DNA of 64,000 nucleotides. Origin: Ensifer sp. PDNC004. GTDB lineage: Bacteria > Pseudomonadota > Alphaproteobacteria > Rhizobiales > Rhizobiaceae. The stretch covers positions 1,684,501 through 1,748,500 of the forward strand of contig NZ_CP070352.1 in assembly GCF_016919405.1 (NCBI RefSeq), in the 5' to 3' direction. The translations under genes and the position numbers were made by a program. The notes under the pieces are model-generated. The model was not told the DNA's origin. It did not search any database and saw only the letters and a program-made list of their open reading frames with translations. Each line of letters opens with the position of its first letter. The stretch's first letter is position 1. Positions 8,504 to 17,903 of the stretch are shown piece after piece.

Positions 8504-9444
8504 TTCACCAGTCCAATGTCCTTGAGAACGCCTTCGGTCGCCGCAACGTCCTTGTCGAGCTGGGTGTTGAAGGCGTCACCGGCGAGATAGCTGTCCTGCC
8601 AGCCCTTGGTCTTCAGGACTTCCTGCCAACCGGCGGACTTCGCAAGCTTCTCGATATCGGCGGTTACGGCGGCCTTCTGCTCGTCTGAGAGGCCCGGAGC
8701 AGCAGCGATCATGCGCCAGTTTTCGACTGTCACATCGAGACCGGATTCCTTCAGCGTCGGAGCATCGACGCCGGCAAGACGCTCGGCACTCGAGACGGCG
8801 AGCAGGCGAAGCGTGCCGGCCTTAACCTGCGATTCGAACTCGCCGTAGCCCGAGATACCTGCGGTAACCTGGCTGCCGAGGATAGCAGCGAGTGCTTCAC
8901 CGCCGCCGGAATAGGCGATGTAGTTGATCTTGGTCGGGTCGACGCCGGCCGCTTTGGCGATCAGGCCAACAGCGATGTGGTCGGTACCGCCGGCCGAGCC
9001 GCCAGCCCAGGACACAGCACCCGGATCCTTCTTCAGGGCTTCGACGAGGTCGCCCATGGTCTTGATATCGGACGAGGCCGGAACGACGACAGCTTCGTAT
9101 TCGCCGGTGAGGCGCGCGATCGGCGTAACGTCCTTAAGGGTGACCGGGGACTTGTTGGTGAGGATTGCACCGACCATGACGTAGCCGCCGACGATCAGGG
9201 CGTTGGCGTTGCCCTTCTGCTGGCTGGCGAACTGGGCAAGGCCGATCGTGCCGCCGGCGCCCGGTACGTTCTGGACCTGAACGTTGCCGGAAATGCCTTC
9301 CTGCTGCAGCACCGTCTGAAGCGAACGGGCCGTCTGGTCCCAGCCGCCGCCCGGGTTTGCCGGAGCAATGATCGTGTAGTCAGCGGCAACCGCCGGGAGC
9401 GACATGGCGCCGGCGAGAATCGTTGCGAGGAAAATGTGTTTCAA
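8500..9444 (-). CDS. tctC: Tripartite tricarboxylate transporter substrate-binding protein
   Basis: I place the start at a TTG (9444), with CGGAGGA seven bases upstream, giving 314 residues and a clean signal peptide (K-H-I-F-L-A-T-I-L-A-G-A-M, cleavage near AVA|ADY). The open frame extends 12 codons upstream but lacks signal-peptide features. The mature protein begins with Y-T-I-I-A-P-A-N-P-G-G-G-W-D, the typical TctC/Bug-family ligand loop, and has N-V-P-G-A-G-G and the T-x-K-D-V-T-P-I-A-R-L segment. It captures the carboxylate in the periplasm. It is the first gene of the operon and is usually made in excess over the membrane subunits. Confidence 0.92.
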   Translation of the reverse strand: MKHIFLATILAGAMSLPAVAADYTIIAPANPGGGWDQTARSLQTVLQQEGISGNVQVQNVPGAGGTIGLAQFASQQKGNANALIVGGYVMVGAILTNKSPVTLKDVTPIARLTGEYEAVVVPASSDIKTMGDLVEALKKDPGAVSWAGGSAGGTDHIAVGLIAKAAGVDPTKINYIAYSGGGEALAAILGSQVTAGISGYGEFESQVKAGTLRLLAVSSAERLAGVDAPTLKESGLDVTVENWRMIAAAPGLSDEQKAAVTADIEKLAKSAGWQEVLKTKGWQDSYLAGDAFNTQLDKDVAATEGVLKDIGLVK

Positions 9445-9900
9445 GGTCAGTCCTCCGTGAGGCGCGTTTTCACCGCGCACGTTGTTGCTGTGTGCGAACG
9501 GGAAGACGGCGACGGGCTCTTTCGACCCTTATCGCTTGACCGGATTGGTGGTTTCCTCCCAGTACGCAACCGGCGGCCCGCCTCCACGGGTGCCAGTGAC
9601 CTTAAGGCACCATAGAAAGCTGACATTTAGCTGACATCAAGCCCCGAATGCGAAAATCCTATCGCACCGTTTACGGAATCTTAGGTTCTCGCATGCGCTG
9701 ACAGGCGATGTTGCCGGTCCCCGGCGTTCAAACTGAACAAGTTCCCGATCGGCTTTCGCGGCGGAACCTCGAATCGCGACTGGGATATTGCCGCCAGCCG
9801 GCCCGAGCCTAGGTATGAGGAAGCAACGCCGACAAGGCGAAGACAGGGTTGCGCCGAGCCCGCCTCAAGGCGAGCTCCGGCAGATGGGAGAGTAAATTCG
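9445..9900. other. tctC upstream region
   Basis: About 450 bp separate tctC (minus) from the DUF1801 gene (plus). It holds the direct repeat described at 9618-9637. I see no small gene in the rest. Confidence 0.4.
9618..9637 (-). promoter_or_regulatory. Candidate OmpR/PhoB-type response-regulator box (TctD?)
   Basis: The 9-mer AGCTGACAT occurs twice, with starts 11 bp apart (9618 and 9629). Read toward tctC this gives two TGTCAGCT half-sites on one DNA face, the arrangement bound by OmpR-family regulators. It lies about 175 bp upstream of tctC, and an OmpR-family regulator of the TctD type is encoded at 11555. Assignment to TctD is inference. Confidence 0.5.
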
Positions 9901-10350
9901 ATGGCGAAAGCGACGACAAAGGCGAAAAACGACGACGTGGCGGAAGAGGCCGTTTCCGCCTCCAGTCAGATCGATGCGAGGATCGCCGAACTTGGCGACT
10001 GGCGCGGAGCGACGCTCGCGCAGATCCGCAAGCTGATCAAGGAAGCCGATCCTGACATGGTCGAGGAATGGAAATGGCGGGGTGTTCCGGTCTGGGAACA
10101 TGCCGGCATTATCTGTACCGGCGAGACCTATAAAGCGGTGGTGAAGATGACCTTTGCCAAGGGGGCAGCGCTCGATGACCCGGCCGGTCTCTTCAACGCC
10201 AGCCTTGAAGGCAATGTCCGGCGCGCCATCGACATACATGAAGGCGAGGCGATCGACGAAGAGGCTTTGAAGGCATTGATTTTGGCCGCCGTTGAGCTGA
10301 ATCTCTCAGCGCAGGCCTCACGGTCCGGGCGCCCGCGGAAGACAGTTTAA
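9901..10350 (+). CDS. DUF1801 domain protein
   Basis: The 149-residue cytoplasmic protein has an N-terminal Lys/Ala-rich linker (about 25 residues) and then the DUF1801 core: D-A-R-I-A-E-L-G-D-W-R, L-I-K-E-A-D-P-D-M-V-E-E-W-K-W-R-G-V-P-V-W, and the closing helix R-A-I-D-I-H-E-G-E. The family (YdhG-like) adopts a small beta-alpha fold and has no established biochemical role. GGGAGAG precedes the ATG. It stands alone between the tct operon and the binding-protein gene. Confidence 0.8.
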   Translation: MAKATTKAKNDDVAEEAVSASSQIDARIAELGDWRGATLAQIRKLIKEADPDMVEEWKWRGVPVWEHAGIICTGETYKAVVKMTFAKGAALDDPAGLFNASLEGNVRRAIDIHEGEAIDEEALKALILAAVELNLSAQASRSGRPRKTV

Positions 10351-10409
10351 GGCCGAAGGCTGAAGCGTTTCCGGCTTGGCCAGAGGTGTCGCGCTTCCGT
10401 CCACTGCGG

Positions 10410-11477
10410 TCAATGAAGCCTCAGAACCTCGTTCCATTTGGCAATCAGCCGTGAGCGCTTCACCTGATCGAGGTAGACCATCAGGCCCGGGCTCACAGGG
10501 ACGGGGCGCAACTGGCCGCCAAGCATCTCCTGCATGGTGTTGGCGGTGTTCTCGCCAGCCACTTCGGGGCTGACGGCCGGGATTTGCAGTTCCCGCGCCA
10601 TGATCGTCTGGCCTTCCTTGGACATGAAGAATTCAAGGTAGCGCCGGCCGAGGTCGGGGGAGGCGGCGGCCTGCGGCACGAGGCCGATACGCGACATCAC
10701 TACGGTATAATCCTTCGGCAGAACGATGCCGACATCCGGATGCCGAGCAGCCCAATCGGCCGCATAAGAACCGAGGATGTTGTAGCCGAGCACGAAGCGG
10801 CCGTCGGCGACGCGCTCGAGGATTGCTTCACTGGTCGAGTAGAGCTTGACGCCCGCCGCACCCATGGCCTGGATGACATCCCAGATATCGCCGAACTGTT
10901 CCTGGTCGCGCGACATGAAGAGGAAGCCGACGCCCGACCGCTCGATGTCATAGGTTCCGATCCTGCCGAAGACGGCGGCCCCCTGGCGCTTCAGGTAATC
11001 GATGAATTCCGCGCGCGTCGACGGCGGCTTTTCCTTGGTGAAGCTTGGCTTGTGGTAGACGAAGACGGCGGGCTCGAAGGTCAGCGCATAAGCGGTGTTG
11101 CGCCAGTTGGCCCAGGCCGGCCAGCGGTCGCTCATCGGCAGGTCGCTGCGCTGGGCGTAACCGTCGTTGCTGAGCTTGACTTGCAGGTCCATGGCGGAAG
11201 AAAAGGCGAAGTCCGCCGTCCTCATTCCGGCGTCGGTCTCCTTGATGATGCGGTCGTAGATTTCTCCGGTCAGCATGTCCTCATAGCGCACGGCAACATC
11301 CGGATTGGCCCGCTGGAAACCGATGATCATCGGCTTTGCAAGCGGCTCGTCGAGCGATGAATAGACGACCAGCGTGCGCACGTCCGCTTTGCCGGAAAGA
11401 GCTGGGAATATGATGGGGGCCGCAAGGAGCAGCTGGGGATAAAGGGCGAAAAAAAGAAAAGAAATCAAGAACCGCAT
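10410..11477 (-). CDS. Periplasmic solute-binding protein, Fe3+/PgtC-like, beside TctDE
   Basis: I prefer the start M-R-F-L-I-S-F-L (11477), which gives a signal peptide (cleavage near LLAA|PI); the frame is open 13 codons further up. The mature part is an extracellular solute-binding protein of the AfuA/PgtC group: V-V-Y-S-S-L-D-E-P-L near the N terminus, D-F-A-F-S-S-A-M-D-L, and G-Y-N-I-L-G-S-Y. No permease genes are adjacent. Instead it is divergent from tctD with only a 77-bp gap. PgtC-type proteins act as periplasmic accessory sensors for a histidine kinase in Salmonella, so a role as ligand sensor for TctE is a reasonable inference. Confidence 0.75.
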   Translation of the reverse strand: MRFLISFLFFALYPQLLLAAPIIFPALSGKADVRTLVVYSSLDEPLAKPMIIGFQRANPDVAVRYEDMLTGEIYDRIIKETDAGMRTADFAFSSAMDLQVKLSNDGYAQRSDLPMSDRWPAWANWRNTAYALTFEPAVFVYHKPSFTKEKPPSTRAEFIDYLKRQGAAVFGRIGTYDIERSGVGFLFMSRDQEQFGDIWDVIQAMGAAGVKLYSTSEAILERVADGRFVLGYNILGSYAADWAARHPDVGIVLPKDYTVVMSRIGLVPQAAASPDLGRRYLEFFMSKEGQTIMARELQIPAVSPEVAGENTANTMQEMLGGQLRPVPVSPGLMVYLDQVKRSRLIAKWNEVLRLH

Positions 11478-11554
11478 GAATCCACAATGCCTCAGTGTCG
11501 CACCGTTCACAAGCAAGGCATCGGCGGATAAGGTGGTCGGGGGAGTGATGATAA

Positions 11555-12232
11555 TTGCGTATCTTGCTTGTTGAGGACAACCAGGACCTGGCCGAGGGCC
11601 TGTCGGCGATCTTGCGCGGCAGCGGCTATGCCGTCGATGTCGTCAGTGACGGTGCGTCGGCGCATGCGGTGGCCGCCACCGAAACGTTCGACCTTGTCAT
11701 TCTCGATCTCAATCTGCCGGAGATGGATGGCCTCGATGTGCTAAGGGCGATGCGCGCGCGCCAGAACCGCGCTGCGGTCTTGATCCTGACGGCGAGGGGC
11801 GCACCTGAAGAGCGGATCAAGGGGCTCGACCTCGGCGCCGACGACTACATGATCAAGCCGTTCGACGTCGGCGAACTCGAGGCGCGCGTGCGCGTGCTCT
11901 TGCGCCGGCAGGCGGGCCTCAGGGCCTCGACCGTCAGCTATGGCAATGTGTCGCTCGATCTCAACACGCGCAGCTTCTCGTCCGGCGGCGCGCCGATCGA
12001 GATCCCGGCACGCGAACTCGGCCTTCTCGAGCTTCTGTTCATGCGGGCCGGCAAGGTGGTCGCCAAGGACGCGATCATGCAGTCGCTGACCGGCTTCGAC
12101 GATGATCTGAGCCCGAACGCGATCGAGCAATATGTCAGCCGGCTGCGCAAGCGGCTCGCGCCGCATGGGCTGACCGTGCGCACCGCCCGCGGCATCGGCT
12201 ACTATCTCGACAAGGCGGCCGGGCCGGAATGA
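11555..12232 (+). CDS. tctD: OmpR-family response regulator, TctD-like
   Basis: The 225-residue protein begins at TTG after GGGAG and reads M-R-I-L-L-V-E-D-N-Q-D-L. It has a receiver domain (residues 1-118; acidic pocket E8-D9, phosphoacceptor Asp in L-V-I-L-D-L-N-L-P at about residue 51, Lys in M-I-K-P-F) and a C-terminal winged helix (about 130-222; A-R-E-L-G-L-L-E-L-L, the V-S-R-L-R-K-R-L recognition helix, R-G-I-G-Y-Y-L). The stop overlaps the start of the kinase gene (ATGA). By family and by location near tctCBA it probably activates carboxylate transport. Confidence 0.88.
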   Translation: MRILLVEDNQDLAEGLSAILRGSGYAVDVVSDGASAHAVAATETFDLVILDLNLPEMDGLDVLRAMRARQNRAAVLILTARGAPEERIKGLDLGADDYMIKPFDVGELEARVRVLLRRQAGLRASTVSYGNVSLDLNTRSFSSGGAPIEIPARELGLLELLFMRAGKVVAKDAIMQSLTGFDDDLSPNAIEQYVSRLRKRLAPHGLTVRTARGIGYYLDKAAGPE

Positions 12233-13608
12233 GGACGACGGTCTATTCCCTCCGCCGGCGCCTGCTTGGCTGGCTGTTGATCTCGACGGTGGTCATCGGG
12301 GTCATTGCACTGATGGATACCTACCGCGAGGCGGTGACGACCGCCAACGTCGTCTCCGACCGGGTGCTTGCCGGTTCGGCGCTGGCAATCGCCGAGCGCG
12401 TGGTCGTCGCGGAAGACGGGTCGCTCGAAGTCGACATCCCCTATGTTGCGCTGGAAATGCTGACGTCGGCCGCGCAGGACCGGGTCTTCTATCGGGTCGA
12501 CGGACCGCCCGGCCAGTTCATCACCGGCTACCAGACGTTGCCCTCGCTGGTGGAGGAGCCGGGCGCATCGACCACCTTTGCGGATTCGATCTTCCGCGGT
12601 GAACCGATCCGCATCGCGGCCCTTCGCCGCTCCGCGTCAACCGGCATCAATTCCGTGCCCTTCGTGGTCACGGTCGCCGAAACGACGATCGCGCGCCGAC
12701 ATCTGGCGCAGACGATCCTGGTGCGCTCGGCGCTCCGCCTCGGCATGATGATTGCAGGTGCGGCGGTGATCGTCTGGATCGCGGTTACGTTCTCCTTGCG
12801 GCCGCTCTACAGGCTGGGTGACGCGATCTCGGAGCGCAGTCCGGACGATCTGCATCCGATCGGCGAGCGGGTTCCGAACGAGGTCCAGGGCCTCGTCGAT
12901 ACGGTCAATTCCTTCATGGGGCGTTTGCAGTCGGCGCTCGATGCGCTTCGCAATTTTACCGGCAATGCCAGCCACCAGCTGCGCACGCCGCTCGCCATTA
13001 TCCGTACGCAGCTCGCTCTTGCGCAACGCGCCGGTTCGATCGAGGAGACGCGAAGTGCTGTGAAAAAGGCCGACGAGGCGGTCGCCAATGCCGAGCGCAT
13101 TCTGGGGCAGCTGCTGCTGATGGCGAAGATTGATGCTGCCGGCAAGGACGAGGCCCGCTCACTGGAGCGCGTCGATCTCATCGAACTCGTGCGGGAGATA
13201 ACGGCCGAACACGTGCCGGCGGCCGGGGACGCGTATATCGATCTCGGCTTTGACGGCGAGGGCGAGGCTTTCATCCGCGCCGAGCCGTTGCTTATTGGCG
13301 AGCTCCTCAAGAACCTGATCGGCAATGCGTTGCTTTATGCCGGCCGCGGTGCGGAAGTGACGAGCCGCGTCTTTGCGCGGGACGGGTCGGTGTCGCTGGA
13401 GGTGGAGGATAATGGACCGGGCATTCGGCCGGAACTGCACGAGACGGTGCTCAGGCGTTTCGAGCGCGGCGGCACTGATGCTCCGGGCTCAGGGCTCGGG
13501 CTGCCGATCGTCGAAGAGATTGCCGAGCTTTACGGCGCGACGACCAACCTCAGCGAAGGTGCTGACGGCCGCGGCCTCAAGGTGACCATCCGCTTTCCAG
13601 AGGGCTAA
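12229..13608 (+). CDS. tctE: Sensor histidine kinase, TctE-like
   Basis: The 459-residue inner-membrane kinase has a first membrane segment at about 12-30, a periplasmic sensor region to about 165 (it fits the 2CSK_N-type sensor of TctE kinases), a second segment at about 168-188, a HAMP-like linker, and the H box F-T-G-N-A-S-H-Q-L-R-T-P with His249. The N box (L-L-K-N-L-I-G-N-A-L), G1 (D-N-G-P-G-I) and G2 (G-S-G-L-G-L) motifs follow. All catalytic motifs are intact. It phosphorylates the regulator encoded just upstream. Confidence 0.9.
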   Translation: MRTTVYSLRRRLLGWLLISTVVIGVIALMDTYREAVTTANVVSDRVLAGSALAIAERVVVAEDGSLEVDIPYVALEMLTSAAQDRVFYRVDGPPGQFITGYQTLPSLVEEPGASTTFADSIFRGEPIRIAALRRSASTGINSVPFVVTVAETTIARRHLAQTILVRSALRLGMMIAGAAVIVWIAVTFSLRPLYRLGDAISERSPDDLHPIGERVPNEVQGLVDTVNSFMGRLQSALDALRNFTGNASHQLRTPLAIIRTQLALAQRAGSIEETRSAVKKADEAVANAERILGQLLLMAKIDAAGKDEARSLERVDLIELVREITAEHVPAAGDAYIDLGFDGEGEAFIRAEPLLIGELLKNLIGNALLYAGRGAEVTSRVFARDGSVSLEVEDNGPGIRPELHETVLRRFERGGTDAPGSGLGLPIVEEIAELYGATTNLSEGADGRGLKVTIRFPEG

Positions 13609-13611
13609 GCA

Positions 13612-13980
13612 CGAATAGGCTCTACCCGGCGCCGCCAAATGCGGGCCGGTTGAGCGAAAGCCATCTGCGAGCGGTCAGGCGACACGCTCACGTGGCTGGG
13701 GCAATTCAGTCTTTTTGGGTCTTGCTTAGCGGCCGCGGTGGCCGAAGAAGGAAGCTGTCTCGCGGGTCTGTACCCGCAGCATCGCGTTCCAAAGCTGAAG
13801 AACGAAACGCGGCTGAAACGGGCTCGCAAGCTTGCACTGCGACAACATGGGAAGTCTCCAATAGTTTTGAACGCCTGCGATATAGTGCATCGCCAAGGAT
13901 TTTGCCAGAGCGCGTGCGCCGGGGCAGCCCTGCGCGCCAAGCATATGTGGAAAACGGCTTGAGCCTGGCGATATAGCCTT
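13612..13980. other. Intergenic region between tctE and the ABC permease
   Basis: This 370-bp stretch holds the candidate 40-codon gene at 13726-13848 on the minus strand and otherwise no recognisable feature. Confidence 0.35.
13726..13848 (-). CDS. Possible small protein (40 aa)
   Basis: An ATG with GGAG seven bases upstream opens a 40-codon frame (M-L-S-Q-C-K-L-A-S-P-F-Q-P-R-F-V) ending F-F-G-H-R-G-R. The product is basic and has no signal peptide. It is too short to judge by composition and I know no family for it; support rests on the ribosome site and on its place just beyond the rbs-type operon terminator. Confidence 0.35.
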   Translation of the reverse strand: MLSQCKLASPFQPRFVLQLWNAMLRVQTRETASFFGHRGR

Positions 13981-13984
13981 CTGA

Positions 13985-14022
13985 ACAAAATAAAATGCCG
14001 GGATGACTTTCGTCATCCCGGC
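13985..14022 (-). terminator. Terminator of the ABC transporter operon
   Basis: Perfect 11-bp arms (GCCGGGATGAC/GTCATCCCGGC) around a 4-nt GAAA loop are followed on the minus strand by ATTTTATTTTG, 40 bp after the permease stop codon. Confidence 0.88.
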
Positions 14023-14061
14023 CAGTTGGCTTCACTGGGAGGAGGGTATTCCTTTTGGGAC

Positions 14062-15093
14062 TCAGGCCTTCTTGCGGTTCTTCTGTCGATAGACGTCGAT
14101 GACGACAGCCGCGACGATGATCAGGCCCTTGACGATTTCCTGGTAGTAGGCGTCGACCCGAAGGAAGGTGAAGCCTGAGGTCATGACGCCAAGGATGATG
14201 GTGCCAATGACCGTGCCGGTGACCCGGCCGACGCCACCCGTCAGCGAGGTTCCGCCGATAACGGTCGCGGCGATCGCGTCCAGTTCGTACATAACGCCCA
14301 TGCCGGCCTGTGCGGTCTGGGCACGGGCCGCGGTGACGACACCAGCCAGCCCCGCCAGCATGCCGGCAATGGCATAAACCTTGATCAAATGCGCCTCGAC
14401 ATTGATGCCGGAGACACGGGCTGCCTGCACATTGGCGCCGATCGCATAGGTGAACTTGCCGTAGCGGGTGTAGCGCAGCGCGATGTGGAAGATGAGCGCG
14501 ACGACCAGGAAGACGATGACGGGCCAGATGCCGGTTCCGATGAAGTTGAACTGATCGGTGAGGCCTGAGACCGGCTGGCCCTTGGTGTACCACTTGGAAA
14601 TGCCGCGTGCCGAAACCATCATGCCGAGCGTGGCGATGAAAGGCGGGATCTTGGTGCGGGCAATCAGCTGGCCGTTGATGAAGCCGGCGAGCAGGCCGAT
14701 GCCAATGCCAAGGCCGATCGGGACGATCGCCGGCATGTCGGTGAGCGATGGATAGAGCGCGCGCGGCCAGGTGGAGGCCTGAGCGACGCTTGCCGAAATC
14801 ATCGCCGTCATGCCGACGACGGAGCCTGAGGATAGATCGATGCCGCCGGTGATGATGACCTGGGTCACGCCGACGGCGATGATGCCAATCACGGACACCT
14901 GCAGGATCATGATCGTCAGGCGCTGTGGGTTCATGAGGAAGCTCTGGCCAACAAAGATCCAGCCGAGGATCTCATAGACCAGCGCGATGCCGATCAAGAC
15001 CAGGAAGATGTTAAATTCCGGAGGCAGGCGGCGCTTTGTGCCGGTAAGTGGTGTGCCCGCGCCCTGTGCGGCGATGTTGGTGTCCATTTTCAT
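14062..15093 (-). CDS. iatP: Sugar ABC transporter permease, myo-inositol type
   Basis: The 343-residue inner-membrane protein is a RbsC/IatP-class permease: about ten hydrophobic segments, the motif G-I-D-L-S-S-G-S-V-V-G near residue 88, and the C-terminal loop A-I-A-A-T-V-I-G-G-T-S-L-T-G-G-V-G that contacts the ATPase. It is the third gene of the operon after the binding protein and ATPase. I assign inositol because the binding protein resembles IbpA, because a TIM-barrel inosose-type enzyme lies next to it, and because GGAA-N6-TTCC boxes flank the unit. A ribose-like sugar cannot be excluded. Confidence 0.8.
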   Translation of the reverse strand: MKMDTNIAAQGAGTPLTGTKRRLPPEFNIFLVLIGIALVYEILGWIFVGQSFLMNPQRLTIMILQVSVIGIIAVGVTQVIITGGIDLSSGSVVGMTAMISASVAQASTWPRALYPSLTDMPAIVPIGLGIGIGLLAGFINGQLIARTKIPPFIATLGMMVSARGISKWYTKGQPVSGLTDQFNFIGTGIWPVIVFLVVALIFHIALRYTRYGKFTYAIGANVQAARVSGINVEAHLIKVYAIAGMLAGLAGVVTAARAQTAQAGMGVMYELDAIAATVIGGTSLTGGVGRVTGTVIGTIILGVMTSGFTFLRVDAYYQEIVKGLIIVAAVVIDVYRQKNRKKA

Positions 15094-15121
15094 TCCTCCC
15101 TTTCGTCGGGTGGCTCTTCGC

Positions 15122-16663
15122 TCAGCTCGCGGCGAGCTCCATGACCTTGATCTGGGTTGCTTCCGCCCTGTCGAGGAAGCCGGTGACGCGGCCCTCGTGC
15201 ATGACCATGATGCGGTCGCTCATACCGAGCACCTCGGGCATCTCCGAAGAGATCATGATGACGGCGACCCCGTTGCGCGCTAGTTCGGTGACGAGACGGT
15301 GAATTTCCGCCTTGGCGCCAACATCAATGCCGCGTGTCGGCTCGTCGAGGATCAGGATGCGCGGATTTGTGAGCAGCCAGCGGCCGATCAACACCTTCTG
15401 CTGGTTGCCGCCCGAGAGGTTCTCGATGCGCTCCTGCAGGTTCGGCGTCTTGACACGCAGCTTTCGGCTCATCTCTTCGCAGGCCGCGGTGACCTGTTTT
15501 TCGGTGACGAAGCCGCCCTTGACGAAGCGGTCCTGAAGCACGGCGATCTGCATGTTTTCGAGAATATCGAGGATCAGGAGACAGCCGGTGTCCTTGCGAT
15601 CTTCGGTGAGAAACGCCATGCGGTTCCTGATCGCCTTGTTCGGGCTGTCGATCGAAAGGGGCTTGCCGTCGATCGAAATCGTGCCGGAGCTTGCCGGCGT
15701 TACGCCGAACAGGGTTTCGGCGACGTTCGAGCGTCCGGAGCCGACGAGGCCGGCAATGCCGAGGATTTCGCCGGCGCGCACGTCGAAGGAGACGTCGCGG
15801 AAGACGCCGTCAAGCGCCAGGTTCTTGACCGACAGGACAACGTCGCCGATCGGCACTTCCTCCTTCGGAAACATCTGGGTGATCTCGCGACCAACCATCA
15901 TGCGGATGATGTCGTCGCGGGTAACGTCGCTTGAGGCGTGGGTGCCGATAAACTTGCCGTCGCGGAAAACCGAGAACTCGTCGGCGATCTCGAACAGCTC
16001 GTTCATCTTGTGGGTGATGTAGACGATACCGATGCCCTGTTCGCGCAGGTCGCGAATGATTTCGAAGAGGTGCGCGACTTCGCGCTCGGTCAGGGCAGAC
16101 GTCGGCTCGTCCATGATCAGGACGTCGGATTCGTAGGAGACCGCCTTGGCGATCTCGACCATCTGGCGGTTGGCGACCGAGAGGTGGCGGACCTCGATCT
16201 CCGGATCGATCTTGATCTTCAGGCGATCGAACAGGCGGGCGGTGATGCGCTTCATCTCGCCGTGATCGACGAAGCCAAAGCGGTTCTTCGGTTCCCGGCG
16301 GATCCAGATGTTTTCCGCTACCGTCATGAACGGCATCAGGTTTAGCTCCTGATGGATCATGGCGATGCCGTTTTCGAGCGCATCGAGCGGCGACTTCAGC
16401 CGGATTTCGGCACCTTTAAGCTTCACGTCGCCCTTGTCGGGCGTGTAGATGCCCGCGAGGATCTTCATCAGCGTCGATTTGCCGGCGCCGTTTTCGCCCA
16501 TCAGCGCATGTACCGTGCCGCGCTTCAGCTTGAACTCGACATCGTCGAGCGCGACGACACCAGGGAATTCCTTGCGGATCCCTTCCGCAGAAAGAAGATA
16601 TTCGGCTTTGGGTACCGCGCCGCTGGCGCGCACGGCTGCCATCGTTGTCGGACTGAGCGTCAT
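15122..16663 (-). CDS. iatA: Sugar ABC transporter ATPase with two nucleotide-binding domains, myo-inositol type
   Basis: The 513-residue protein has two fused ABC domains, typical of the RbsA/MglA class. Domain 1 has Walker A G-E-N-G-A-G-K-S (56-63), an atypical signature L-S-V-A-N-R-Q and Walker B L-I-M-D-E-P-T. Domain 2 has a degenerate P-loop (V-G-S-G-R-S-N-V), an intact signature L-S-G-G-N-Q-Q and Walker [10 protein letters not shown]. Such asymmetry is usual for the class. It lies 28 bp from the permease gene and shares its transcript. Confidence 0.88.
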   Translation of the reverse strand: MTLSPTTMAAVRASGAVPKAEYLLSAEGIRKEFPGVVALDDVEFKLKRGTVHALMGENGAGKSTLMKILAGIYTPDKGDVKLKGAEIRLKSPLDALENGIAMIHQELNLMPFMTVAENIWIRREPKNRFGFVDHGEMKRITARLFDRLKIKIDPEIEVRHLSVANRQMVEIAKAVSYESDVLIMDEPTSALTEREVAHLFEIIRDLREQGIGIVYITHKMNELFEIADEFSVFRDGKFIGTHASSDVTRDDIIRMMVGREITQMFPKEEVPIGDVVLSVKNLALDGVFRDVSFDVRAGEILGIAGLVGSGRSNVAETLFGVTPASSGTISIDGKPLSIDSPNKAIRNRMAFLTEDRKDTGCLLILDILENMQIAVLQDRFVKGGFVTEKQVTAACEEMSRKLRVKTPNLQERIENLSGGNQQKVLIGRWLLTNPRILILDEPTRGIDVGAKAEIHRLVTELARNGVAVIMISSEMPEVLGMSDRIMVMHEGRVTGFLDRAEATQIKVMELAAS

Positions 16664-16829
16664 GTTCCTTGCCTCCCCGTCGTTTCCGGCTGTCGCGGAA
16701 AGTCCTCATCGCTGGCGGGTGACCAGCTCATTTTACCGCGTACGGCATCCAATGGACGCAGAGATTTGCGGTCGGACCTGCAATTTATAAACGAGAGCGC
16801 GGGGTTTCCCGCGCTCTCGATTGCGGCGA

Positions 16830-17759
16830 TCAGTTCTTCGCCTGGTACTTGTCGAGGTTGTCCTTGGTGACGAGCTCGAAGGGAATGTAGACCTTCTTGT
16901 CCACCGGCTCGCCCTTTGCGAGCTTCAGTGCGGCGTCGACCGAGCCCTTGCCCTGGCCGGCGGCGTTCTGGAACACCGTGACGTCGAGATCGCCGGCGGC
17001 CATGGCTGCCAGAGCGTCCTGCGTTGCGTCGATGCCGCCGATGACGACGCTATCCATCGAACGACCGGCGGCCTTCAGCGCCTGGATCGCGCCGATCGCC
17101 ATTTCGTCGTTGTTGGAGATGACGGCGTCAAACTCAAGGCCGGCCGAAAGCCAGTTCGTCAACAGGTCCGAGCCCTGCGTACGCGACCAGTTGGCGGTCT
17201 GCTCCTCGACGATCTCGATGCCCTTGCACTGGTCGGTGGTAAGCACGTCGTGGATGTCCTTGGTGCGCATGCGGGCCGCCTGGTTGGACAGTTCGCCCAT
17301 CATCACGACGGCCTTGCCCTTGCCGCCGAGCATCTTGCAGATTTCCTGCGTCTGCAGCGTGCCGGATTCCTGCTCGTTCGATGCCACGAAAGCCTGCTTT
17401 TCCGGCAGCGTGTCGACGTTAACCGGTTCGCGGTTGACGTAGACGAGCGGGATGCCCGCATCCGCAGCGATCTTCGACATGGCAGCCGTCGCATCGGTAT
17501 CAACCGGGTTGACGATGATCGCGGTCACGCCAGCGGCGATGAAGTTCTGGATCTGGCTCTGCTGCTTCGACACGTCGTTCTGCGCGTCTTCGATCTGGAG
17601 TTCGACGCCATCGAGCGTCTTGGCGTAGTCGGACATGCCGTTACGCAGGACGGTCAGGAAGTTGTCGTCGAAAAGGGCCATGGATACGCCGATGGTCTCG
17701 GCATGGGCTGCGGTCGACATCATCACGGCCAGCGCTGTGCTGAGCACGAGTTTCTTCAT
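16830..17759 (-). CDS. ibpA: Sugar-binding periplasmic protein, myo-inositol (IbpA) type
   Basis: The start at M-K-K-L-V-L-S-T-A-L (GGAGGAGAA eight bases upstream) gives 309 residues with a signal peptide cleaved near AHA|ETI. It is a type I periplasmic binding protein (Peripla_BP_4): opening I-G-V-S-M-A-L-F-D-D-N-F, D-A-Q-N-D-V-S-K-Q, V-N-P-V-D-T-D-A-T, and hinge segment V-I-G-G-I-D-A-T-Q-D-A-L. The opening and general layout match rhizobial inositol-binding proteins as I remember them. It is first in the operon and has a 229-bp upstream region with an IolR-like box. Confidence 0.82.
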   Translation of the reverse strand: MKKLVLSTALAVMMSTAAHAETIGVSMALFDDNFLTVLRNGMSDYAKTLDGVELQIEDAQNDVSKQQSQIQNFIAAGVTAIIVNPVDTDATAAMSKIAADAGIPLVYVNREPVNVDTLPEKQAFVASNEQESGTLQTQEICKMLGGKGKAVVMMGELSNQAARMRTKDIHDVLTTDQCKGIEIVEEQTANWSRTQGSDLLTNWLSAGLEFDAVISNNDEMAIGAIQALKAAGRSMDSVVIGGIDATQDALAAMAAGDLDVTVFQNAAGQGKGSVDAALKLAKGEPVDKKVYIPFELVTKDNLDKYQAKN

Positions 17760-17903
17760 TGTCTTTCTCCTCCACAATGGTGCCCGGCGCCACCTTCTCC
17801 TGCCGGGGACGCAATGCCGGATTGCGCTCATTCATTTCGAAAGCGGCACTCCCGCTGCGCTTTCGAATAAAACGGAATAAACGAACCAGTAAATTGCGAT
17901 TAC

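Noticed and set aside
13706..14593. 295-codon frame on the minus strand
   Set aside because: It is the wrong frame of the iatP permease plus the spacer; the permease frame has all family motifs.
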